Source: JABWCQ01 sp964530625
GTDB taxonomy: Bacteria > Electryoneota > RPQS01
DNA: 64,000 nucleotides
NCBI GenBank assembly: GCA_964530625.1
Contig: CAZHAK010000001.1
Location: forward strand, 62,001 to 126,000
Direction of reading: 5' to 3'
The notes under the pieces: generated by a model
Told to the model about the DNA's origin: nothing
The model's database searches: none
Seen by the model: only the letters and a program-made list of their open reading frames with translations
Shown: in pieces, positions 58,101 through 64,000 of the stretch
Numbering within the stretch: position 1 is the first letter of the stretch
Layout: every line of letters begins with the position of its first letter
Translations under genes and position numbers: made by a program

Positions 58101-58634
58101 CTAAAAGAGTCGTCGCATGGACACCACCGCGTCCGCGCTGAAGTTTTCGCCGCATTTGCAGCCGGGCACAGCCGGGCAAGTTTGCAAACAGGCTTCGACG
58201 GTGTAGGTCACGCCCGGCACAAGCCGCATCGTGGTCACCCATTCGCCGCCGGTCGGGCACGCCGTGACCAGATTGGCCACGACATTTCTATCACCATAGA
58301 CCGTGCCGCACGTTCGGCAAGACGGCGTCAGCGTGTCTCCGTTAAAAAACATCACGGTCAGAAAATATGTCGTGTCTTTTTGTACGACAAAATTCTTGAA
58401 CGCGCAGCCCTCACCGCTGGGCGGACACTTGGTTGAATCGGAGCATGTGCTGTCGCTTGCCCACGCGATAATCGGCACAGGCCAATGGGGATCGCGGATT
58501 TCGCCGGGGAATAAGCCAGCGGCGTCTTCACGAAGCGGCGGTTCCGGCGGAGCAACTTGCCATATCTGTCCGTACAGGAAATACAAGATCACTCCGACGG
58601 CGGCGAGCATCAGCAATAACTTCGAACCCTTCAT
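58101..58634 (-). CDS. Membrane-anchored cysteine-rich extracytoplasmic protein
   Basis: ATG 58634 follows GGGGAGG; 177 residues. The N-terminal hydrophobic helix (LLLMLAAVGVILYFLYGQIW, about 6-25) lacks a clear cleavage site, so it is probably an anchor. A Pro-rich linker (VAPPEPPLRED) leads to a domain with ten cysteines: DSTCSDSTKC, GEGC, SCRTC, TACPTGG, ACLQTC, GCKCGEN. The last part (VTYTVEACLQTCPAVPGCKCGENFSADAVVSM) aligns with the C-terminus of the Cys-rich protein at 29817-30284. It may form disulfides or bind metal at the outer face of the membrane. No family is known. A terminator separates it from the aminotransferase upstream. Confidence 0.7.
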   Translation of the reverse strand: MKGSKLLLMLAAVGVILYFLYGQIWQVAPPEPPLREDAAGLFPGEIRDPHWPVPIIAWASDSTCSDSTKCPPSGEGCAFKNFVVQKDTTYFLTVMFFNGDTLTPSCRTCGTVYGDRNVVANLVTACPTGGEWVTTMRLVPGVTYTVEACLQTCPAVPGCKCGENFSADAVVSMRRLF

Positions 58635-58677
58635 GTGTCCTCCCCGGAAACAAAAGTGAACTCCCAAAAAAAAAGAA

Positions 58678-58705
58678 AGCGGAAGGCATATTTCATCCTT
58701 CCGCT
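58678..58705 (-). terminator. Terminator after the class V aminotransferase
   Basis: AGCGGAAGG (58678-58686), loop of 10, CCTTCCGCT (58697-58705). On the minus strand TTCTTTTTTTTT follows. Confidence 0.9.
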
Positions 58706-58718
58706 CACTTCGAGCTTC

Positions 58719-59807
58719 CTATACGGTGGTTTTCATCTCCGCAAGAATCGCGTCAATCCACTTGAACAGCTGCTTCATCTCATCTATGGTCGTGTCGGCC
58801 ATATGCGCGATGCGGAACGTCTGCTCCTTGATATCGCCGTAGCCGTTCGAGATGATGCAGTGATGCCGCTTGGAGAGTTCGCCGTTCAGCGTTTTGAAAT
58901 CAAATCCTTCAGGCTTCTTGATGCAGGACAGTGTGACAGATTCGTAACCTTTCTCAGGAAACAGTTCAAAGCCTGAATCTTTCACCCACTTGTGCGTGAG
59001 TTTCTGCATATCAAGATGGCGCTTCCAGCGATTGTCGAGACCTTCGCCGTTCAAGATGCTCTCACACTGCGCGTGTAATCCGAACAGAATCGGAATTGCG
59101 GGCGTATGCGGGGTCTGATGCTTGTCGTTGAATTTTTTCGCATCCACAAAGTTGACATAGTAGCCGGGAGCCTTCGCCGTCGCGGCTTTGGCCATCGCTT
59201 TGTTGCTGACCATCGTCACACACATTCCGGTCGGCAGTCCCCAGCACTTCTGCGTACCGGCTAAACATACATCGAGTCCGAGTTTGTCGCACTCGATTTT
59301 GTCACCCGCCATGCCCGAGACCGCGTCCACGCAAAACATCACGTCGGGATATTTTTTCAAGACTTCGGCATACTCTTCCAGCGGCGCGCGCACGCCGGTG
59401 GACGTTTCATTGAAGACCGCGCAGAACACATCGTACTGCCCGGTGGCGAGCGCTTTGTCCACTGCTTCCGGTTTAACTGCCTGTCCCCACGGCACTTCGA
59501 GTTTGTCGGCGGCGAACCCGTTGATGCCCGCGATCTGATACCAGCGTCCCGAGAACGATCCGTTCACGGTGTTCAGGACCTTTTTCTGACAGAGATTGCG
59601 AATAGAACCTTCCATCACACCGGTTGCGGAGCAGGTGAAGAGCAGGACCTCCTGATTGGTGTAGAGGATTTTCTTGAGCATCGGAATGGTGGCCGAGTGA
59701 ATATCGGAATAGGCCTTTGTCCGGTGGCCGACTTGCGGGCTGGCGACGGCTTTCAATAGTTCGGGACGAACTTCCACGGGGCCGGGAATAAAGAGGCGAT
59801 CATGCAT
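58719..59807 (-). CDS. Class V aminotransferase (alanine-glyoxylate / phosphoserine type)
   Basis: 362 residues from ATG 59807, GGAG upstream. FIPGPVEVRPELLKAVASPQVGHRTKAY (6-33) is the substrate arm of the serine-pyruvate/alanine-glyoxylate and archaeal-type SerC subgroup. VNGSFSGRWYQIA, ETSTGVRAPLEEY, CVDAVSGMAGD (Asp161 to the PLP pyridine nitrogen) and AGTQKCWGLPTG (Lys187, Schiff base) are all present. In several anaerobic lineages this subgroup replaces classical SerC by making phosphoserine from 3-phosphohydroxypyruvate. With serA and DUF1015 in the same region, that role is likely here, but alanine-glyoxylate transamination cannot be excluded. Promoter at 59857-59884. Confidence 0.9.
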   Translation of the reverse strand: MHDRLFIPGPVEVRPELLKAVASPQVGHRTKAYSDIHSATIPMLKKILYTNQEVLLFTCSATGVMEGSIRNLCQKKVLNTVNGSFSGRWYQIAGINGFAADKLEVPWGQAVKPEAVDKALATGQYDVFCAVFNETSTGVRAPLEEYAEVLKKYPDVMFCVDAVSGMAGDKIECDKLGLDVCLAGTQKCWGLPTGMCVTMVSNKAMAKAATAKAPGYYVNFVDAKKFNDKHQTPHTPAIPILFGLHAQCESILNGEGLDNRWKRHLDMQKLTHKWVKDSGFELFPEKGYESVTLSCIKKPEGFDFKTLNGELSKRHHCIISNGYGDIKEQTFRIAHMADTTIDEMKQLFKWIDAILAEMKTTV

Positions 59808-59856
59808 AGCAGAACTCCGTAACGTAGTATGTTGTAATTCTTAAATTTAAGAAGAG

Positions 59857-59884
59857 AATATAGTTTCTCAGCTGATACAGTGAA
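59857..59884 (-). promoter_or_regulatory. Promoter for the class V aminotransferase
   Basis: Minus strand TTCACT (complement of 59879-59884), 16 bases, TATATT (complement of 59857-59862), about 50 bases before the ATG. Confidence 0.5.
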
Positions 59885-60030
59885 TGTACGGAAATCCAAT
59901 CTGAGAGGCAACGAGAAAGTATGACGCATTGTACAGAATGGTGAGACATCCGGGCTCAAAATTAGAATCGTGTGACAACCTTACTGAATGCGCATTTTCC
60001 CGGCGCACCCATTGCTTTCCTCGGTGTTAA

Positions 60031-60060
60031 TTCGTATTTTTACGAAGATACGTATATAAT
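60031..60060 (+). promoter_or_regulatory. Inverted repeat overlapping the permease promoter (candidate operator)
   Basis: TTCGTA (60031-60036), TTTT, TACGAA (60041-60046) is a perfect inverted repeat. TATAAT (60055-60060) lies 18 bases after TTCGTA, which would be the -35. The ATG chosen for the permease is 10 bases after TATAAT, so the leader would be very short. Confidence 0.5.
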
Positions 60061-60070
60061 TATTTTTCTT

Positions 60071-61339
60071 ATGCTAAGATCCGATATAAAGTGGTTGATC
60101 TGGATGGTCGGGCTCTTCACAACGGTGTATTTCCTGCCGACCGAAAACCCGCGTCTGCCAGCAGCGATCGGCGAAGGGCTGGCGCTGGCGAAGTGGTATG
60201 CCCGCGAGCATGTCATTCTCTGTTTGATTCCCGCCTTTTTCATCGCAGGAGCTATTGGGACGTTTGTGAGTTCAGGCGCGGTGATGAAGCATCTTGGAGC
60301 GGGTGCCAAAAAAGTCGTAGCTTATGGAGTGGCTTCGGTTTCAGGAAGTGTGTTAGCCGTATGCAGTTGCACGGTGCTGCCGTTGTTTGGCGGAATCTAT
60401 AAGATGGGCGCGGGCCTCGGCCCGGCGACGGCGTTTTTGTATGCCGGGCCCGCCATCAATGTGCTGGCGATTATCCTGACTGCGCGAGTCTTGGGAACTG
60501 AACTCGGCGTCGCGCGCACGATCGGCGCCGTCGTGTTTTCGATTGTAATCGGCCTATTGATGGCGCGTATATTCCGCATAGATGAAACAAAACGCCCACA
60601 AGCTGTGGAAACTCCGCAGGAAGCAGGCTTTTCGACACCGAAAATCGTGTTTTGGTTTGGGACGTTGATAGCGATTCTGATTGCGGCAACCCTGGGCGAA
60701 TCGCAATCAATCTATCCGTGGAAGTGGTGGATTACCGGCGCGCTTGCTCTGGCGCTGGGTTGGCAGATGACGCAACTCCTGCAAGTCAAGAAGCTGTGGA
60801 TCGTTTTGGCCGCAATCGTAGTTATACTGAGTGCGTACATCATTCCGGCGCATCCTCAAGTGACATTTTTAATCGGTGTGGCGGCGCTGACCATAATACT
60901 CACCCGCACCAACGGCCCGGCCCGGGAGTGGCTGGACTCGACTTGGGGCTTCGTGAAATTAATCCTGCCGCTCTTGCTGGTCGGTGTTCTTGCGGCAGGA
61001 TTTCTGCTTGGACGGCCCGGACACGAAGGTCTGATTCCGTCTGAATGGATTAGCGGACTGGTCGGCGGCAACTCGCTCTTCGCAAATTTCTTCGCGGCAA
61101 TTGCCGGAGCGTTCATGTATTTTGCCACCTTGACGGAAGTGCCGATTCTTCAAGGGCTGCTGGGTTCCGGTATGGGACAGGGTCCGGCGCTCACGCTCCT
61201 GCTTGCGGGTCCTGCGCTGTCGCTGCCGAGCATGTTGGTCATTCGTTCGATTATCGGCACACGCAAAACATTAGTCTTTGTAACATTGGTAATAGTAATG
61301 TCCACGTTTACAGGGTGGATTTACGGCATGTTGGTATAG
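60071..61339 (+). CDS. DUF318/ArsP-like permease
   Basis: ATG 60071 gives 422 residues and starts MLRSDIKWLIWMVGLF; a TTG at 59972 would add 33 unlikely residues across the operator. About ten helices in two halves: VILCLIPAFFIAGAIGTFVSSGAVMKHLG, then VSGSVLAVCSCTVLPLFGGIYKMGAGLGPATAFLYAGPAINVLAIILT, the family core with Cys-Ser-Cys, and a second copy ANFFAAIAGAFMYFATLTEVPILQGLLGSGMGQGPALTLLLAGPALSLPSMLVI. ArsP, the exporter of trivalent organoarsenicals, belongs to this DUF318 family and uses conserved cysteines. The ArsE/F/G-like genes downstream strengthen a link with arsenicals or thiol-reactive metals. The next start is 14 bases away, so this is one operon. Confidence 0.85.
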   Translation: MLRSDIKWLIWMVGLFTTVYFLPTENPRLPAAIGEGLALAKWYAREHVILCLIPAFFIAGAIGTFVSSGAVMKHLGAGAKKVVAYGVASVSGSVLAVCSCTVLPLFGGIYKMGAGLGPATAFLYAGPAINVLAIILTARVLGTELGVARTIGAVVFSIVIGLLMARIFRIDETKRPQAVETPQEAGFSTPKIVFWFGTLIAILIAATLGESQSIYPWKWWITGALALALGWQMTQLLQVKKLWIVLAAIVVILSAYIIPAHPQVTFLIGVAALTIILTRTNGPAREWLDSTWGFVKLILPLLLVGVLAAGFLLGRPGHEGLIPSEWISGLVGGNSLFANFFAAIAGAFMYFATLTEVPILQGLLGSGMGQGPALTLLLAGPALSLPSMLVIRSIIGTRKTLVFVTLVIVMSTFTGWIYGMLV

Positions 61340-61353
61340 GAGAATTATTCAAA

Positions 61354-61608
61354 ATGAAACTGCAAGTCCTGGGCACAGGCTGCCCGAAGTGCAACAAGCT
61401 CGCGGAACTGACGGAAACAGTCGCGCGCGAACAAAATGTTGAGTTTACGCTAGAAAAAATTACGGACATCAACGCCATCATGGAAGCGGGCGTGATGATG
61501 ACTCCCGCTCTGATGGTGGACGGCGAAGTGAAAGTTTCGGGTCGTTTGCCTTCGGCTGAAGAACTCGCAACCCTGCTGAATCCCGCAGAAGGAGAAAAAG
61601 GAAAATGA
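61354..61608 (+). CDS. Small thioredoxin-fold protein (ArsE / redox-active disulfide protein 2 type)
   Basis: 84 residues from ATG 61354 (TAGGAGAA upstream). MKLQVLGTGCPKCNKLAELTETVAREQ has the active-site Cys10-Pro-Lys-Cys13, and GVMMTPALMVDGEVKVSGRLPSAEEL the cis-Pro loop (TPA) and last strand of the thioredoxin fold. Length and sequence fit the 'small redox-active disulfide protein 2' family. The ArsE component of ArsEFG operons is of this kind and with ArsF is reported to reduce nitro-aromatic arsenicals. It is cytoplasmic, while ArsF carries a signal peptide, so electrons would have to cross the membrane by another carrier. Confidence 0.85.
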   Translation: MKLQVLGTGCPKCNKLAELTETVAREQNVEFTLEKITDINAIMEAGVMMTPALMVDGEVKVSGRLPSAEELATLLNPAEGEKGK

Positions 61609-62039
61609 TGAGGGCTCTTATTCTTGCGCTGCTGCTTTGCCTTGCTGCGCCGTCATTTGCCGAAGAGTCCGCCGAGGACAGCACGGCGATTCCGCAAGTC
61701 ACCACGGTTGCCTATTACTTTTATACGACGGCCCGCTGCGCAAGCTGTTTGAAGATTGAAAGGCTTTCACACGAAGCGATAGAACAGGGTTTCGCAGATC
61801 AGATCGCAAACGGTGAGCTGACGTGGATGATGAAGAACCTTGATGAAGCAGAAAACGAACACTTCGTCGAGGACTATAATCTCTTCACGAAAACGCTGGT
61901 GCTGGCGCAGTTTCAGGACGGCAAGCAAACGAAGTGGCAAAGTTGCCCGAAGGTTTGGGAACTACTGAACGACGAAGACGAATTCAAGAGATATGTAGCG
62001 GCCGAAGTCACGGCCTTCCTCGGACAAACGGATGAATGA
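61605..62039 (+). CDS. arsF: ArsF-like secreted thioredoxin-fold protein
   Basis: 144 residues from ATG 61605, which overlaps the previous stop (a second ATG directly follows). A signal peptide (LALLLCLAAPSFAEE, about 20) leads to VTTVAYYFYTTARCASCLKIERLSHEAIEQ (about 33-61) with Cys45-Ala-Ser-Cys48, then LTWMMKNLDEAENEHFVEDYNLFTKTLVLAQF and a buried Cys (WQSCPKVWELL). The layout corresponds to the nitrophenyl compound nitroreductase subunit ArsF family: a periplasmic thioredoxin fold with YYFYTTARCASC. It would exchange disulfides in the periplasm, perhaps with ArsG as membrane electron relay. It overlaps the next gene by 8 bases. Confidence 0.75.
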   Translation: MMRALILALLLCLAAPSFAEESAEDSTAIPQVTTVAYYFYTTARCASCLKIERLSHEAIEQGFADQIANGELTWMMKNLDEAENEHFVEDYNLFTKTLVLAQFQDGKQTKWQSCPKVWELLNDEDEFKRYVAAEVTAFLGQTDE

Positions 62040-62727
62040 GTATCTGCTAGGTTTGGGAACGGCACTTTGGCTGGGAATCTTGACGTCCATTAGTCCTTGT
62101 CCTTTAGCAACCAACATCGCGGCGGTGTCGTTCGTCGCACGCCGCGCACATGCTCCGAAGCAAGCGCTCTGGGTGGGTGTGCTCTACACTGTAGGCCGTA
62201 TGCTCGCGTATGTCATCGTCGGCGCGCTGGTCGTTTGGAGTGTGCTCTCGCTCTCCAAACTTTCGTTTGGTTTGCAAAAGTACATGCATCAGGCGCTCGG
62301 CCCGTTCCTGATTGTGATTGGCATCGTGCTCGCAGGTTGGATTAAATTACCGATAGCAAGCGGCAGCGGTTTAATCGAAAAGCTTGCCAAACGCGCGGAG
62401 CTATGGGGCAGCGCGGGCGCGTTGCTGCTCGGAGCAATTTTCGCGCTCTCATTCTGTCCGGTTTCCGCCGCGCTGTTCTTTGGAAGTCTTGTGCCGTTGG
62501 CCGCGCAGTTCGGCTCCATCGGAGTCTTTCCCGCAATTTACGGCATCGGTACCGCCTTGCCAGTGTTGGTGTTTGCAGGAGTGATCGTCTTCAGCGCACA
62601 GGCAACCGGACTGCTCTTCAGACGACTGACCCACTTCGAAAAATGGGCCAGACTGCTCACGGGGATTGTGTTCATTTGTGTTGGATTGTATATGACCGTC
62701 AAATACACTTTGAAGTGGATAACTTGA
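62032..62727 (+). CDS. arsG: ArsG-like CcdA/DsbD-type membrane protein
   Basis: 231 residues, six helices. SISPCPLATNIAAVSFVARRAHAPKQALWVGVLYTVGRMLAYVIVGALV (about 20-68) and LLGAIFALSFCPVSAALFFGSLVPLAAQFG (about 131-160) each hold a Cys-Pro at the helix start, as in the CcdA/DsbD family that passes electrons across the membrane. Databases place close relatives in the ArsG family (efflux permease for aromatic aminoarsenicals). The paired Cys suggest that transfer of reducing power to ArsF is at least as likely as export. The coding end is followed by the promoter of the next secreted gene. Confidence 0.8.
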   Translation: MNEYLLGLGTALWLGILTSISPCPLATNIAAVSFVARRAHAPKQALWVGVLYTVGRMLAYVIVGALVVWSVLSLSKLSFGLQKYMHQALGPFLIVIGIVLAGWIKLPIASGSGLIEKLAKRAELWGSAGALLLGAIFALSFCPVSAALFFGSLVPLAAQFGSIGVFPAIYGIGTALPVLVFAGVIVFSAQATGLLFRRLTHFEKWARLLTGIVFICVGLYMTVKYTLKWIT

Positions 62728-62752
62728 TTTTTTTCAGAATCGAGATTATATT
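62724..62752 (+). promoter_or_regulatory. Promoter for the secreted protein gene at 62805
   Basis: TTGATT (62724-62729), 17 bases, TATATT (62747-62752). It overlaps the end of the ArsG-like gene. Confidence 0.55.
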
Positions 62753-62804
62753 GTAACGGGTCCTTGCAACTGCAACAAGCGGCATATGCTGCGGGAGGTG
62801 TCTG

Positions 62805-64000
62805 ATGTCCCGTTGGATGCTGATTGGATTACTGCTGGCCGCACAGGTGTCATGGTCAGCCAACATGGAACGCGGCCCTGTCCGCGAAACACGAGGAGCG
62901 CTCGATATTGCCAATCCCCAGGATGAGATCTACGTCCTGCGAAACGGTGCGTTGGCGTTCAATTTTACGAACTTCGGGTGGTGGGGAAACGACGGAAGGA
63001 ATCAGAGTAGCGCCTTCGACGATCCCTGTACGGGTGATTGGGCTCCACAGTTTGAGTATCCTGAAGGCAGCGGAATACAGTACGGATTTCAAGGCGCGTT
63101 GTGGATTGGCGCCTTGATTGTCAACGGAGGTACTCCAATACCGCGCGTATCCCTCGGCACGGATGGCTGGCAGAACCCTTCGATCAATGAGTTTCATGCA
63201 GGAGAGGCTCCCGACAACGGAATACTCTTACGCTCGAATATTCCTGACGCGACGGATTGTTTCGGAAACAGTATTTATAATCCGTCGGCGCTAGCGAACA
63301 TTGAAGCCGTTGCTGTTTACACGGACACGCTTACGGACCAAATCTACGTACGCAATGATCCAACAGACGGCCCGCACCGTCCGCTGGGACTGGAAATTAC
63401 TCAGACCGCGCGACTCTGGAGTTCTCCGGATTTCGCGCGGTTTGTTATTTGGGACTTCAAAGTACGGAATATCGGACCGAATTTTCTGAAGCAAGTCGCG
63501 CTCGGACTCTATTTGGACAGTGACGTAGGAAGCGTAAATGAAAACAATCATCATGTGGATGATTTGAGCGGTTCGATCGTCTTGGATCCGCTGCTGCACA
63601 ACTATCTTGCGTGGAGTGCGGACGACGACGGAAGAGAGCACGATTTTCCGTTCGGGCCGATCATTTATCCCGCGGCGATTGGTGCGGCGGCGCTGACCAC
63701 CGAAACGCAGGAAGGGGATCTGGTTCACTCGTTCAACTGGTGGTCACCCAACTCGAATCCATCCTTGGACTATGGTCCGGCCTGGTTGGAAAATCCAGAG
63801 TGGGACTGTGACAACGGATCATCGTTGGGAGACGAAAACAAGTTACATGTGTTGTCAAACCGCGAACGCGATTATGACCAGACGGATTTCCAGAATCCGC
63901 AGCCGCACACGGATACGTTGTTCGCCTGTGCGTCGGACCTTTTGACTCACGAATGGTGTCCCGTTGACGTCTCGTTTGAGCAAACGGACACTCGCTTCAT
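62805..64000 (+). CDS. Large secreted protein, 3' end beyond the window (partial)
   Basis: ATG 62805 is preceded by GGGAGGTG and the frame stays open to the last base, giving at least 398 residues. A signal peptide (MSRWMLIGLLLAAQVSWSAN) is followed by a conserved-looking block: DEIYVLRNGALAFNFTNFGWWGNDGR, CTGDWAPQFEYPEGSGIQYGFQGALWIGALIVNGGTP, VSLGTDGW. Then comes beta-rich sequence with ARLWSSPDFARFVIWDFKVRNIGPNFLKQVALGLYLDSDVG. Proteins opening with F-x-F-T-N-F-G-x-x-G-N and E-Y-P-x-G-S-G are common large secreted proteins of FCB lineages and mostly carry a C-terminal PNPFN domain, which would lie outside this window. Function unknown. No terminator is seen between this gene and the ars-like operon. 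Confidence 0.85.
   Translation, partial: MSRWMLIGLLLAAQVSWSANMERGPVRETRGALDIANPQDEIYVLRNGALAFNFTNFGWWGNDGRNQSSAFDDPCTGDWAPQFEYPEGSGIQYGFQGALWIGALIVNGGTPIPRVSLGTDGWQNPSINEFHAGEAPDNGILLRSNIPDATDCFGNSIYNPSALANIEAVAVYTDTLTDQIYVRNDPTDGPHRPLGLEITQTARLWSSPDFARFVIWDFKVRNIGPNFLKQVALGLYLDSDVGSVNENNHHVDDLSGSIVLDPLLHNYLAWSADDDGREHDFPFGPIIYPAAIGAAALTTETQEGDLVHSFNWWSPNSNPSLDYGPAWLENPEWDCDNGSSLGDENKLHVLSNRERDYDQTDFQNPQPHTDTLFACASDLLTHEWCPVDVSFEQTDTRF

Noticed and set aside
1..64000. CRISPR arrays, tRNA or rRNA genes, insertion sequences, prophage
   Set aside because: No regularly spaced repeats, no tRNA-like TTC-A/anticodon arrangement, no conserved rRNA segments, no transposase or phage structural proteins were found on reading. 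The CII-like gene alone is not evidence for a prophage.

Overview
The window looks like chromosomal DNA of a Gram-negative bacterium from the Fibrobacterota-Chlorobiota-Bacteroidota (FCB) neighbourhood, probably an uncultivated phylum-level lineage of the KSB1, Zixibacteria, Calditrichota or Electryonea kind. The evidence is that eleven proteins end in a type IX-like C-terminal sorting domain beginning (Y/F/A)PNPFN, alongside a TonB-dependent receptor, a DUF4175 membrane protein, a secreted protein of the type databases often call 'asparagine synthetase B', and a serA / DUF1015 / class V aminotransferase set. Promoters that can be read by eye are sigma70-like (TTGACA, N16-17, then TATCTT or TATTAT) rather than the Bacteroidetes TTTG/TAnnTTTG type. 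I see no rRNA, tRNA, CRISPR array, insertion sequence or prophage structural gene. Exact phylum placement is not possible from this window.

Layout. 0-12.8 kb (+): the 3' end of a probable outer-membrane protein; a large DUF4175 protein; two tandem paralogous secreted proteins, the second broken by an in-frame TGA; a TPR protein; then a tightly packed run (HXXEE membrane protein, secreted GATase-like protein, small secreted protein, O-methyltransferase, small dimeric-barrel protein, PhnD-like binding protein) closed by a very strong terminator. 13-17.5 kb (+): DtxR/MntR-like regulator, GT39-type glycosyltransferase, and a cysteine-rich secreted protein plus beta-helix protein behind a promoter whose spacer holds ten C. 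17.5-23.4 kb (-): a Cys/Met PLP enzyme, an AhpD-like protein, secreted PPC and beta-helix proteins, and two very basic secreted proteins. 23.7-25.8 kb (+): a compact four-gene cassette with two DNA-binding proteins, a membrane protein and an unknown. 25.9-37.8 kb (-): hydrolase, aldo/keto reductase and 7Fe ferredoxin; a second Cys-rich + beta-helix pair; ferritin; more secreted proteins; DUF1015. 37.9-41.8 kb (+): a soluble MgtE-N/CBS protein, a DEAD-box helicase and an atypical Nramp carrier. 41.9-59.8 kb (-): an SDR-like enzyme, a DMT exporter, a block of four tandem PNPFN-tagged secreted proteins, serA, further secreted proteins, a TonB receptor, a third Cys-rich protein and a class V aminotransferase. 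60-62.7 kb (+): an ArsP-like permease with ArsE/F/G-like proteins. From 62.8 kb, a large secreted protein runs off the end.

How it fits together. The dominant theme is surface and secreted protein production. Intergenic space carries at least two families of short palindromic elements. One is C/G-rich and supplies the only visible Shine-Dalgarno-like run of two genes, and one copy shows compensatory stem changes. The best candidates for new biology are these hairpins, the poly-C promoter spacer, the recurring Cys-rich/beta-helix pair, the detached MgtE regulator next to a DNDAGG-type Nramp carrier, and the 23.7-25.8 kb cassette.
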